Positions 11,690 to 22,440 of a stretch of DNA of 64,000 bases are shown here, piece after piece. Under the pieces are notes generated by a model that was not told where the DNA came from, searched no databases, and saw nothing but the letters and a program-made list of their open reading frames with translations. How positions within the stretch are numbered: the stretch's first letter is position 1; each line of letters opens with the position of its first letter. The DNA lies in the NCBI GenBank assembly GCA_963932465.1, contig OZ010786.1, forward strand, positions 538,783,073-538,847,072, read 5' to 3'. This stretch comes from Maratus speciosus. Taxonomy: Eukaryota; Arthropoda; Arachnida; Araneae; Salticidae. A program made the position numbers and the translations under genes.

Positions 11690-12720
11690 ACAGATGCAAT
11701 AAAATATTTTAAATGTAGAACATTTAACAAAACGAATGGATATGAAACATACCTTAGTAAATGAATCTATCGAAATATCATATATAAGGTTCGGAATTTA
11801 AAACATTTCTTTATGTACACTGTAAAAAAAAAAATCTGTAAAGTTACTAAAGTTTTTCTAGGAAACTGGGATTCCTAGAAATTTTTATGTAACGGCAAAA
11901 AGAAAAAATCCTGTAACAGACGCTGTTACAGGAATTTTTGTTGTTGCCGGTACATAACAAGTTTTAGGAATCCCAGTTTCCTAGAAAAACTTTAGTAACT
12001 TTACAATTATTTTTTTACAGTGTATATTCTAGTATAAATAAAATCCTTATGTAGATTATATTATGTAGATTTAATGGATGTATATTTCTTTGAGAAGATT
12101 CCATACTAAAAAGAGTAAGATAAATTAATTGTGAACCTACACAAATTAAATTACAAAGTAATGTAAATAAAATGTTATTGATCTTTGAGCATTCGAGGAA
12201 TTCATGAATACTCTTTAATTAATTTATTACGGAATTTAAAATAAAACATAATAAAGATAAAACATTCTTTAGTTATTCAGTATAATCAAATATCATAAAA
12301 AAGGTACTGAATACAAAACATTTCTTTAAGTATATTTTAATGTAAATGAAATTATTATGTGGCTTATATTATGTAGATTTAATCTATGTTTATTTCTAAG
12401 ATAAGGTTCCATACTAAAAAAAGCAGTTTAAATTATTATGTGAATTTTCAGAAATTCAATTACAATTTTTCAATTCTTTAATGAAAACAAAATATTACTG
12501 ACCTTTGAACATCCGCGAAATTAATGAATCGTCTTTAATCATTTTAAGATGGAATTTAAAATAAAACAAAATGAATATAAAACGTTCCTTAGTATTTCAA
12601 TCTAATAAAATATCATAAATAAGGTACTGAATGCAAAACATTTTTATATGTATATTCTAACATAAATAAATGTTATACGTAGATTTAATCTAAGCACATT
12701 TTTCAGATAATATTCAGAAT
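11690..12720. repeat. Tandem array, about 310-320-bp unit, interrupted by a MITE
   Basis: The block taaggt(a/t)c(t/g)gaat...aaaacattt recurs at about 11787, 12301 and 12621. Corrected for the inserted MITE, the periods are about 307 and 320 bp. Each unit also carries atgtagatttaatc/ggatg, ttccatactaaaaa and gaatttaaaataaaaca. The units are clearly homologous but diverged. Confidence 0.8.
11818..12022. mobile_element. Palindromic MITE, short subtype (205 bp), TA duplication
   Basis: TA flanks (11816-11817 and 12023-12024) and CACTGTAAAAAA/TTTTTTACAGTG tips. The element is close to a full palindrome around ctgtaacagacgctgttacag. The 44706 copy has the same structure. The homologous sites in the neighbouring tandem units (ttaag-TA-tatttt near 12330, atatg-TA-tattct near 12650) are uninterrupted. 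This directly shows a 205-bp insertion plus one TA duplication. Confidence 0.93.
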
Positions 12721-13569
12721 GGAAAAAAAATCCGATTGTGTTTGTAATAATTTAAAATAGCAAAGTAATGTAAAATAAATAACATTGACATAATGACCGC
12801 AAGAAATATTTCTTGCATTTTCATAAGAAAACTTGTAAAAGCAAGATAGATTTTTTTTTTTTTTAGTTTGGTGCTAAAATATCTTTCTAATCTCGTCATT
12901 ATATATGCATTTTAAAGCATATTTATGTTTAAAATATTTTTGTTTACCGCCAATTCAACATGATTTATGTAAACAGAAAAGCACATTCCAGGAGTTCAAA
13001 TGATTCTAAGAATCTACAAAACAAAAACAGGTTTTTGAGTAATGCAGATATAATATTGACGGTGGCAACACCTGTCCGATAAATTTCTCTTTCACTGCAT
13101 ATTTTTAAAATTCTAAACATTGCACAATTTTACTTTTGAAACTATCGAATAGGAAAATAATCGTTCTTACAAATGCCTTTTTTTTTTTCATTTGAGTACA
13201 CATTTGGTAAAGTTCATAAAATTTTGCTTTTTTGGAATGTTAAAAGTAAAAAAATCAATTATAGTTTTCGATTAAAAAATGGTTTTGAAAAACAGTTTTA
13301 TAACCCGGAAAGCATGTGTGTTGATCCCTTTGTTTAAAAAAACTAGAACGTAAAATCATGCATTAAGCATAGATTATGGAACACTTTTCAACATATTCAG
13401 AATAGTGTAATAAAACTTCACATGTTAAAAGGGGGAACAAAGTTTTCAAAAGAAACAATTTGTAAAACACATAATGCACGACAAAACAAGGCTTTATCAA
13501 TTATTATCGTACTAAAAAAAAAAAAAAAATCTTATTTATTTATTTATTTATTTATTTGCAGCCTATATA
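12721..13569. other. AT-rich non-coding stretch
   Basis: Holds a (TTTA)n microsatellite at 13532-13557 and several short A/T tracts. No exon recognised. Confidence 0.5.
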
Positions 13570-13571
13570 TA

Positions 13572-14346
13572 CAGTGGAAAACGTTTAACACGAACCTGAG
13601 GCGACCGAAATATTTTTTCGTGTTAAAACAATTTCGCGTTAAAAGATTCGTAAAAAAAACAAACAAAACTCACAAATATTCCCGACGTCGTCAAATTTTC
13701 CTTCGATTTCCTGTTAAACTATTAGTAAGTTGCATCCATTAGGACAAAAAGTAAGTAAAAATATATTGTCTTTTGGGGAAAAAATCAGATATCATTTTTA
13801 AGTGGTTTTTTTTTTTTTTTTTTTAAAGCAAATCTGCCTCTAAATCTTCGTGCTTAACATTTCTGATACGTTTTCTCTCTGGCTTAAACATGCTGCGCTC
13901 AAAAATTAACGTAATATGATCCCTGTTTTTTATTATTGTTGATGAAGTAGAATTGGCAATACCAAACTCTTTGCAGATATCTGTTTTCGTCTTTCTTTTT
14001 CATCAACTGCATTAAGCAGCTTCATCTTCATATGAAGCGAAATGGCAGTTTGTTTTCGCATCGATTTCTCAGCCATTGTGCTAATAAAATATAAGCTAAT
14101 TTACAAAAAAAAATAAGAAATTCACTGATTATTACCAAAAATTCAGTGGTTTCAATACAAAATTTACCAATTTCAACTCAAACTAATTAGTTCGAAAGCG
14201 AATTTTTTTCGTGTTAAACAATTTTTTGTTTCGTGTTAAACGAAAAAAATGTTTTAAATGGCATAGTATACTGTCCGGACCGTTATATCATTTCGTGTTA
14301 ACCGATTTTTCATGTTAGGCGTTTTCGTGTTAAACGTATTTCACGC
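13572..14346 (-). mobile_element. Internally deleted pogo/Tigger-like element (775 bp)
   Basis: Flanked by TA dinucleotides. The left tip CAGTGGAAAACGTTTAACACG and the right tip cgtgttaaacgtatttcacg are inverted, and further sub-terminal cgtgttaaac motifs occur near each end. CAGTGGAA-type tips with TA duplication are typical of Tigger/pogo. The body keeps only the start of a transposase on the minus strand (separate entry). The catalytic DDE region is missing, so the copy cannot be autonomous. Confidence 0.88.
13826..14076 (-). pseudogene. Tigger/pogo transposase N-terminus (CENP-B-type HTH), frameshifted
   Basis: From ATG at 14076 the minus strand reads MAEKSMRKQTAISLHMKMKL then LNAVDEKER. 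Near 13987-14004 the frame shifts, and the continuation reads KTDICKEFGIANSTSSTIIK, then NRDHITLIFERSMFKPERKR and IRNVKHEDLEADL. This matches the CENP-B/Tigger DNA-binding N-terminus: a basic start, a helix with LLNAVDE, a K-T-DICKEFGIA-N-ST-S-TIIKN helix-turn-helix, then a linker. Such domains bind transposon ends. Only about 80 residues remain of the several hundred expected. The rest, including the DDE catalytic domain, is absent between here and the left terminus. The indel and the missing catalytic half make this a relic. Family assignment is confident from the motif; the exact subfamily is not. Confidence 0.88.
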
Positions 14347-14373
14347 TATATATATATATATATATATATATAT
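14347..14373. repeat. (TA)n microsatellite
   Basis: Perfect TA repeat abutting the Tigger-like element. Confidence 0.9.
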
Positions 14374-14389
14374 GATACGTATTCACTTG

Positions 14390-15020
14390 CATGATATAAA
14401 CATATCGGTCTTAAGCAGCAGCCATGCACTCGTTATCTAACTCAATCGAGAAATCAAAGTTTTGTAGTCGTAAAATCATGGTTAAGAGTGGAAGACGTAC
14501 ATTGGAATTTTCCCGTAAATAATAACCGAAGCCATTAGATTCATCAAATATTTATTACATGATCATAAAATGCACCAAACTCTACTAGCAATATGTTACC
14601 CATGTTCGGGCCGTTGCTACGACGTAAAATGTAAACCACTAGATGTTAAATATTAGAACAACATGACGAAGATGCAGGAAGCTCTCCAGGTGACATGGGT
14701 TATTTAAGCAACTCAGTAATCGTAAATTTCTCTCTCTCCTAGCCAACGCAACAGGTTAAATACTTGCGAAAAATGCACGCGTATGAATACATTATAAGTG
14801 AAAGAACCAAGCCCGTAAGAATAGCCGGGAGGACGTGACGAGAGGCATGCTACGATAGGACTTAACTCCGGGGGGAAGGGGGGAGGTAAGCGTGACGTCG
14901 ATGAACTCTTTAATCTCGGTGTCAGATTAATAACATAAACAAATGTTGGCGGGCTTTGCAAGGAATTATGGGAAATAGAACATCTGAGAACAAATGCTAT
15001 TAAAAGCATTCGAAACAAAA
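14390..15020. other. GC-richer, non-repetitive island; possible regulatory element
   Basis: This is the most compositionally distinct single-copy stretch in the window. It has few A/T runs, a G-rich tract (ccggggggaaggggggagg, 14866-14884) and a CRE-like TGACGTC at 14893-14899. Further motifs are ataaacaaatgttggcgggc and ggaattatgggaaatag. A minus-strand frame of about 101 codons (14713-15018) begins with a hydrophobic MFRMLLIAFVL stretch. It lacks a recognisable domain or splice context, so I do not call a CDS. A conserved non-coding or promoter element is a possible reading. Confidence 0.35.
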
Positions 15021-15339
15021 AGAATTTAGTTTCAGAATAAAATGAAAAAAAGTAATTTAATGGGTTTTATAAGATTATACGAATGGATTTAATATATTTA
15101 AAGTAGTAAAAGAATACGCATTTCAAGCGTATACAAGAGATAAAAGATATTTAAGATAGTATTAAAGCTAAGTAAAATAGTAGATATTATAATAATTTGG
15201 AATAGTTTAATTAAGATAATAGGGCGAAAATTTTATTATTACACACACACACACATATATATATGATCTACAGATTTATCATATAATACGAAGTATTCTA
15301 AAATTTAGTTCAATTAGAAAACAAATATATATCGCAGTT
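15021..15339. other. AT-rich non-coding stretch with (AC)n(AT)n
   Basis: A CA/TA microsatellite lies at about 15240-15264. Nothing else is recognised. Confidence 0.5.
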
Positions 15340-16802
15340 GAAAAGTTCCCTTCAGGAATTACCATTAAAAACGGGATTGTAATTCAGAATTTTTGTACAG
15401 CCCTGTATATGATCAATAGAATTTATAAACACTATGAAAAAAAATACAAGTTTAATTGAAAAATACATATTAAACAGAGACTGCACTTCCAGCAGTTTTT
15501 GTTCATAGAGAGTAACTGTAACAGATTTATTTTGCGTACCCTTGCATATCAATCATGAATGCTATGCACATCATATTCTATAGAAAATATCTTGCAGGGC
15601 ACCTCAGATTCCAATATGTACATTGAATAAAATGCACTGCAAATGATTTTACTCCGTACACCGTAATATAATGGAATTGTTTTGAGGGTTCCTGCAAATG
15701 AATGATAAATGGCATCCATATCATATTCTATAGCAAGCATGTTCTAGTGTACTTCGGGAGCTATATAAAAAATTCAATGAGTTAGAGATTTTTAACCATT
15801 ATTGAAAACCACCGCTCACTGTAGAAAAAGGCAGGTGTTTCTTAATTTACGAAAATGCTCTATGATCACGAACAAAAGTATACAATAACCTCTTCAGAGT
15901 CACTTAATATTACGAAAAGCGTTCCTTTATCTCTAGGAACCTCTCAAAAGAATTTATTTTTGAAATTTAACGAATGATTTTTAAAAATTAAATTATTATT
16001 AGCTGCCTGTAATTTTTGGAAACATTTTCGAGTAGCTTTTACAGTGCATTAATCATTTCTCTCTTCCCGGAGATTCGGTTTTTCGCATGTTATTAGGACT
16101 CAAGAAAATATTTCCAAATTCAGGAAACATATTTAACTGACAAACATACAGCATTAACATTAACATTAAAATTAGAATTATTCTGTTACAATTAATTGCA
16201 TGCACAATTTCAGTTATGCAGCTGAAAAGGATTAGTTGAGAACTGATAGCATCGTCAAAAACGATTTTCCGGGTAGAAACAACTGATTAATGCATTGTAA
16301 AAGCTACTCGAAAACGTTCCCGAAAATTACGGGCAGCTAACAAAATTTAATTTCTTAAACTCTTCTTTAAATTTCGAAAATAATTTTTTTTCTGAGATAT
16401 CTAAAGATAAAAGAACACTTTTCGGAATATTGGGTGACTTGGAAGCGTTTATCGAATATATTCGTTGTAGTAAATTCTCATAGATTAAGAAACATGTGTC
16501 ATTTTTTACAGTGCAAACGATTTTTTTCCAATAGGCCGTAATGTAGCAGAATTCTTTTGAAATTCCCTGTAAAAAACTGGAACACCTCCATGCTTCATTT
16601 TCAATACCGATATACCGAATATGCCATAGTGAATATCAATGACACATATTAATTTCACTGAAATCCGACGACATTTAAGCAAGTTAAAGCACAGACAGGT
16701 AGCAGAAAACGGTAGGGAGACGACAGTCGTACGACAGATAGACGACATACAGACAAACTGAAGTCATAAACACTTTTCATGTAAGTTGGAAAGTGTTAAA
16801 AA
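15340..16802 (+). repeat. Hairpin-ended, GACA-type dispersed repeat (copy G), split by a nested TIR element
   Basis: The body contains diverged tandem units of about 160-170 bp. Shared blocks are atatcatattctatag-aa-cat, aaatgcactgcaaatgattt and ccgtaatataatgga/ccgtaatgtagcaga, each followed by a ttcctg(c/t)aa block. These units are homologous to the 174-bp units at 32100-32650. The 3' part has gacagatagacgac-type text, then a perfect 8-bp stem AACACTTT (16769-16776)/AAAGTGTT (16790-16797) and an A-rich end. A 697-bp element is inserted within one unit. Confidence 0.65.
15817..16513. mobile_element. TIR element nested in copy G (697 bp)
   Basis: Tips CACTGTAGAAAAAGGCAGGTG and CATGTGTCATTTTTTACAGTG are inverted. 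Arms of about 260 bp match (15817-16085 against 16255-16513), including ttttcgagtagcttttaca and gcagctaa-like blocks. The short centre has no coding capacity. CACTG/CAGTG tips resemble the palindromic MITEs, but the internal sequence is different. No clear TA duplication survives. Confidence 0.82.
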
Positions 16803-16904
16803 TAAATAACTTTACTTCAATCAAATACATTTCTTTATTTATCACATTTATCTCATTTATCTGGGTCTTTCAAAATACCAAATCTCTTCTTCAAATACTT
16901 TTAA

Positions 16905-17130
16905 AAAGTTGCTCCTTTTACTTCGTAAACCTCTTTTCTAAGATAAAAAAAAAGCCATAATCTTCTGTATAATGAGATAAAAGAGATTTTAGGAAAGAAA
17001 CAGTAAAGTTGCTTCTCAAAATGGTAGTAATTTGGAATGGCTGGGTAAATTTGGAACATGAGAATCATGATTGGAATAAATATATTTCAATCTCCAAAGT
17101 GTTTACAACAGAAAAGCCTGTGATATGAAA
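16905..17130. repeat. Diverged relative of part of the 34.8-41.4 kb array unit
   Basis: The order tccttttactt, gataaaagagattttaggaaagaaa, gtaaagttgcttctc, ggaat and tcaatctc-aaagt parallels the array segment tccttttacttgggtacac, gataaaagaggttttaagaaagaaa, gtaaagaagcttctctc, ggaatagttaaatttc. This suggests the array unit derives from a dispersed repeat. Confidence 0.55.
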
Positions 17131-17625
17131 TTCAGATTATTTTTGAAAAAATATAAAAATGTACTTATCTTCAAAAGTTGTAATTAATTACATTTTTATT
17201 ATATTATTAAGGATGTTGTCAAATATCCTGCTGAATAAACACTTAAATAAACATAAAATTAGCAGTGATGACGATTGAAATGATTTGGAAACGAAATACG
17301 TTTCGATTTTTGATAAATAAATTCCATGTCGAGTTATGAGCTATATTTGTCACTTGACGACAGGTTTTTTTTTCCCTTTTTTTTCGCTGTCACGTCCAGC
17401 AATTCAAAGCGTCAACGGAGAAGTATTTTCTGAAAGATCTTTTTGTATATTAAAAAAAAAGCCTTTCGATTACATAATTTCTGAATAAAAATTCCTTCCA
17501 ATTACATGCATTTCCGAACAAAAATTAATTTAAAAAATGGTAAAACGTAGCATCTTTGTGATTGAGAACAGTCTTTATTCATGCATGTAGAATAGCTAAT
17601 TTAGCGCATACTTCAATATACCTAA
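17131..17625. other. AT-rich non-coding stretch
   Basis: No feature recognised. Confidence 0.5.
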
Positions 17626-17749
17626 TTAAAAAAGCTATGAGAAGTTTTATCATTTGATTTTGCTTACAAATGATATGGTTAACATCACAAAAAAATTCAA
17701 AATTTTAACTCAATAAATAATTTTTTTTGAAAATGTGTCCCGGACCCCC
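17626..17749 (-). mobile_element. Solo end of the piggyBac-like family seen at 6050
   Basis: Ends ...TGTGTCCCGGACCCCC directly before TTAA (17750-17753). The reverse complement aligns over about 125 bp to 6050-6178 at roughly 90 percent identity by eye. The match stops near 17626, so the copy is truncated or this is all that the two copies share. Confidence 0.62.
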
Positions 17750-17753
17750 TTAA

Positions 17754-19260
17754 TGTTATTAAAATAATTTTTAATCACAATTTCTCCAGTTTTAATAAAC
17801 ATGGGTGAAAAGCATAAATACATTTTAATTACATGCATAATAATACACTTCCTTTTGCATTTCTATGAAGATTTAAGAAAATAAACATGAAATATACTGT
17901 TTTATTCGCTTAAATAATGCTTCTAAAGCGGACGAAAAATAGAACATTTTAAATATTTAAAAAAAGAATTCCTAGAAATTTGTAATATATAAACGACACC
18001 TGTTTCACACTTTTCCTTGTTATTTCTTACACAGACGAAATGGAAATGCTGTGAAAGTCTTCCTTGTGGTTTATTTCACCTTTCGTCTCTCTGCGATATT
18101 TATTTAATAAAACAACATGGAGCGCTGTGTTCTTATTTCCCCGACTATAATTTGAAAAACACTAATTAAAAAATTGAAGAGAATAGCTTTAAATCCAGGG
18201 ATTCGTTACATTAATAAATTAAAATTTCATCGGGTGCTTCTTTTAACACTTTGATTATGGATCATATCAGGTAAGTATTTTACATATGCGATGGAATCAC
18301 AGTTTTAAAAAAAAATTGTGTGGGTGTTAGATTTCTCTTTAAAATATTCTTATTTAACTGTGTGGAACTTATCATTTTCAAAACGTGGTACAAATACAAC
18401 GGCAAATTAGTTCACAAAAATTGTCTCGACCTGTAGTCAAAGGATTAAAAATCCAGACATTTTCATTAAATTCTTACAAACATTTTCCTTTTATATGAGT
18501 ACACTAATTTCCATTCAATAACCAATTGTCTTCTGAATAATTTGACTAGATAAAGATTAATAAAAGAACTTTAAAGTAATTTGCAACAAGTTGTGTTAAT
18601 TGAAGAAGCATTAAATATTTACTTAGAACTTTGTAAAATTCCTAGTTCCAAATCGCTTAGATGTGATTTTCGAAATGTTTGATTTACATGTCATATTCTG
18701 TTGCTATGTAAAAATATTCAAAATACTTTATGAAGATATATTAAATTTCTACATTTTGTGAATTAGTTTATTTCATAAATATATTTGAGTATTGTAAAAC
18801 ATTCCTTAACAGAGTTAATTCAATTGTAAGGATAGATGAAAGAAACCGGAAAAAATTAATTATATTATATTAATGTAAATTAAATAATCACGACACGTCA
18901 AATTCTTTTGCCAGGAAATGTAATTTTTTTTTCTTAATTCAACTAATTTAATCTAAGTAAATTTTGCAGAAAAAATATTAAAAGTAAAGCACTCATTAAT
19001 GTAGATAATTCGAATAAATTAAATCCACAAAAACAAATTCTACAAATAAATTGTTAGATTATGTTATCATGATTTTTTTTTCCAAATAATCTTACGAACG
19101 AATCAAAAATAGAATAAATATTAAAAGGAAATATTTCTTAATGTAGGTTTGTAACAAAACGACTGCCTTCCCTGATTTTTAGAACATATCCCTTTAATAA
19201 CCGGAGTTTTTTTGGTCGAAATTGAAAGTTTGGGTGATTTCCCCTTATCGATACTCGATG
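17754..19260. other. AT-rich non-coding stretch
   Basis: No gene. The sequence atcatatcag/gtaagtatttt at 18261-18281 resembles a splice donor but follows no open exon. 18475-18560 has a faint resemblance to the large array unit. Confidence 0.45.
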
Positions 19261-19269
19261 TCAGTTTAT

Positions 19270-20652
19270 GCCAAGTGAGGACAAATGGAATTGTGTGGGT
19301 TCGGACTTAATGCAGCCGTTTTTCGACTAAATCTACACAACTGTGTAGTTTAGGATTAAATGTGGAAATATCTAAAAATAAAAGTTTAAGGAAAAATGTT
19401 GCTGTTTATTGAAATAATTTTCATCAGTCACAATGAAAAGGTTTGAAACAATTTTTGTTTTTGGACAGACCACTACAATTTCATTTTCTGAGACGTGCTC
19501 AATGCTCTCACCTCTCTTAAGAGCCGTTGACAAATGATAAGCCCTTCACTCCGTTTGGATTGTGCCTGATTCTTCAAATTTCCTTTTTTTTTTTTAGTTT
19601 TTCCAGCAGCGGTATTTTGTTGAAATATCGATCGAAGTACATAAAACCATGTCTGAAGCAGAGTAAGGACTGCAGCAGGTACTAAGCTTAGATCCTTGTG
19701 AACCAGGTCTGTTCTTTCCCACTGGTATACTACAAAATTTAAAGCGATTCCCGATGATGTTGTTACCACAGAGTGTGGTTTGTTTTTTACATACTGCTTT
19801 ACTGAAGCATGTCCTAAAAAAAGGAATCATCTGCTCATCTATGGAAACATTTCCCTGATCTCCTGGTAAATTCAAGCAGACACTACGGAATCTGTCGAGC
19901 ATTAGCTGAACTTTCAATAATTTATTATTCATTCCCGGTGGTTTACTTGCTGTGTCTACAAAATGGAATGAATTTATCAAATTTAAAATTCTATCTTGTG
20001 GTATGCATATAACATATAAAAAAATTATAAATCATATATGGCATCTATTACTCAGAGCAGAAACATACAGTTCGTTACATGTGCATATCATATATCAAAT
20101 ACTATCCATTTTAAATAAAAATCATGAATAGTACGAAGCTATTAATTTAAAATTAATCCGCTTTAAAAATATAAATAATAAAATATAAATTCCCAAAAAA
20201 TATAAATAAAAAAATCACATAAAAATGAAAATTTTATATAAGGAATCGTAACTATTTTTTAAATGGTAAATGTCGGACTCACGCAATTATATCGGTCATT
20301 TGTTTTTCCACTTTCGAGAAGCCTAATTAAATTTATCAAGGACAAAATCAATAAAAATCAAGAATAATGTATATGAAAACAAAATTAAATCTAAGAAAAC
20401 ACTAAAAATAATATTTAAAAGAAATTACGACAGTAAATACTTTTTGTCTATTGCTGTCAGATGATATAGTCTTTTTAAAAGCAGAAAATCTAACCCTGTA
20501 TTGTAGTTGGTGCCCCTAGTTGCGTCGTATCAAAACACCTGAAGCCAATTAACTCCTATAAATGTGCAGATTTGGTTTTAAATCTCACAGAAATAGGAAA
20601 TAGTATTTTTCTTTTGCTGTAGTATGACCCACACAATTGTGTGGATCAGGGT
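19270..20652 (-). mobile_element. Probable piggyBac element remnant; right end at TTAA
   Basis: Contains the transposase relic at 19440-19985. The right border is proposed at GATCAGGG before TTAA (20653-20656). A palindromic motif around acacaattgtgtgg occurs just inside this end (20632-20645). Degenerate copies lie at about 19291 (aattgtgtggg) and 19331 (tacacaactgtgta), as expected for sub-terminal transposase sites. The left border is uncertain. Confidence 0.5.
19440..19985 (-). pseudogene. piggyBac-type transposase fragment, multiply frameshifted
   Basis: The minus strand encodes the central DDE-type catalytic region of a piggyBac transposase (DDE_Tnp_1_7 type). In order: FHFVDTASKPP, LLKVQLMLDRFRS and NVSIDEQMIPF (the SIDE-M-PF signature with one catalytic Asp). 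After a frameshift comes GIALNFVVYQ (the G-x-x-x-x-F-x-x-Y block). Then in another frame FMYFDRYFNKIPLLEKLKKK (equivalent to the conserved FDxxFT/LL block), GTIQTE, an in-frame stop, and LKRGESIEHVSENEIVVV. Piggybac transposases cut and paste at TTAA. At least two frameshifts and one stop make this copy dead. The cysteine-rich C-terminus and most of the N-terminus are not visible. Family assignment is strong because the blocks occur in the right order and spacing. Confidence 0.88.
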
Positions 20653-20686
20653 TTAAAGGCATATAGATGACGCTGTTGACACTTTC

Positions 20687-20712
20687 GGCAAAATATCCTG
20701 AGATATTTTGCC
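20687..20712. other. Perfect 11-bp hairpin
   Basis: GGCAAAATATC-CTGA-GATATTTTGCC, just outside the proposed piggyBac right end. No T-run follows, and its role is unknown. Confidence 0.7.
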
Positions 20713-21451
20713 AAACATGAAGTGAAATGAATTTAAATAATTATGACTGCGCGGGTTTGTAGATTTTCAGTGTGTTTTCTCATTGTTTGTATTTCCAGAA
20801 ATTATGACTGTTCAATTATTTGTGTGTAATATAGTATTTTTTGCCATCGGTATTAAAAATCGTGATGTTCTAACTACTATCCCGCGTTTGAGATGACCGA
20901 CAACCTTACAGGTTGAATTAAATAAAACAAAAAAAATACTATTAAAAAATTACATTGATAAAAACCTGCATTAAAAAAAAATGTGAGGTTAATTTATCAA
21001 AAAAGGCTCGCCAGTTTTTTATTATACTGTAAAGCATCAGCCCCTCCATCAAAATAAAGAATTAAAGAAATATTGCGAGATTTAGTTTATGGAGTGCCTA
21101 TCATGGGTAAATAACGTAACCGGTGACACCATGTTGATGTCACAAGACTGGTATGCACAATCAGTGGTGTTTAATGATAAGGACAAACTGATATGAGAGA
21201 TCCCATTCTTCATTCAGATAGGTTCAAAAGCAAAACCGTGCGAAGAGGTTACTGTGCTAGTTTCAAAGTTTCAGTCTGTTGCCCCACCTCCTAGCTACTC
21301 TTTGACACATGTTATAAAATTGATAAAGGACAGAAATAGAAATAAATTCTATTAAATGCATATTTTATGTATTTCTGGAACATTAAAAGGTTTCATTTGA
21401 ATTAGAAATTCCAAACAACTTAATGATTACAGGGTGTCCGGGGCACACAAA
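20713..21451. other. Non-coding stretch
   Basis: 21040-21310 is less AT-rich and non-repetitive within the window (includes aacgtaaccggtgacacc). I cannot assign it. Confidence 0.4.
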
Positions 21452-21874
21452 TGATCAAACGTGTCAAAACACATTCTTGCTTGTTTGTTTTAAAACCACA
21501 ATTTTCACCTTTCTCAAAATTTCCTTTGTAGGAACCAAGTCTTATCATCTCCTGATAACTTGATTGAAGATCTTGGCCCTTCTGGCCCATAGAAATTAAC
21601 TTTGAAATCACTATGTGCAAGTCTCACTTCATTAATAATTCCTAGCTTATTTGTTATGCAAAAATTTCTTTTTTCTACAGTATAAATTTTGAAAGGGCTT
21701 TGCTTATCTTTACTTTCTGAAAATTACTTGAGGCTGATGTATGGTAACATCGGATAATGTTTCATTTACAGTAACATACTTACGATAGGAACAAGTTTCA
21801 GGGACTGCCAAGCAGCATTAAAATTGTGGTTTTTAAACCAACAAGTAGGAATGTGTTTTGACACGTTTGATCAT
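21452..21874. mobile_element. Possible TIR element, about 54-bp inverted arms
   Basis: The left arm 21452-21505 (tgatcaaacgtgtcaaaaca, then cattcttgcttgtttg...) is the near-complement of 21820-21874 (...tgttttgacacgtttgatca). The spacer is about 315 bp. There is no clear target duplication or transposase, so this is a MITE-like or foldback element. Confidence 0.6.
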
Positions 21875-22383
21875 GTCTCAACAAGTATGAAAACATTAAC
21901 AACTTTTCTCTTTCCCTATTCTGTTTTTGTCTCAGGTCTTGTATAAAAATATTTTTTTTCTTTATGTAAAAGTGCTGAGGTTTCTTTTAGTTACTAAAAT
22001 TACAACAGATATTACTGAAACCATACAAAATGAAGGCCTTAGGCATAATTATTTTTGAAATTGCTAAGCTTTTCAAAAGGCTTTATTTTCTGTAACTATT
22101 ATTTAAAGATAATAAAAAAAAATAATAAATTTAAACGACACTCTGTGATAAATACTTACCTGTGACTACAAAAAAAAAAAAAAAAAACAATAGTTAGGCA
22201 GTATTGTTTTGACATGTTGCCCTTGCCATATCTCAGCTTGTACTCAAATCTCCATCCTGAAATTTCTTGTTCTTAGCACTACAGTACAATACTCTCAGAA
22301 ACCAGAACTTCAGATTTTTATCTCGTGCCCCACCACAGATATCAAAGCCTCAAATGTGCGATTTTTGACATTTTTGAAAAAAA

Positions 22384-22440
<57 letters not shown>

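Noticed and set aside
14713..15018. 101-codon minus-strand frame with hydrophobic start
   Set aside because: It lies in the GC-richer island, where stop codons are fewer. No domain or splice signal; kept only as a note in the island entry.
18261..18281. Splice donor-like GTAAGT after atcatatcag
   Set aside because: No open exon precedes it.
20687..20712. Transcription terminator
   Set aside because: The hairpin lacks a T run and bacterial-type terminators are not expected here.
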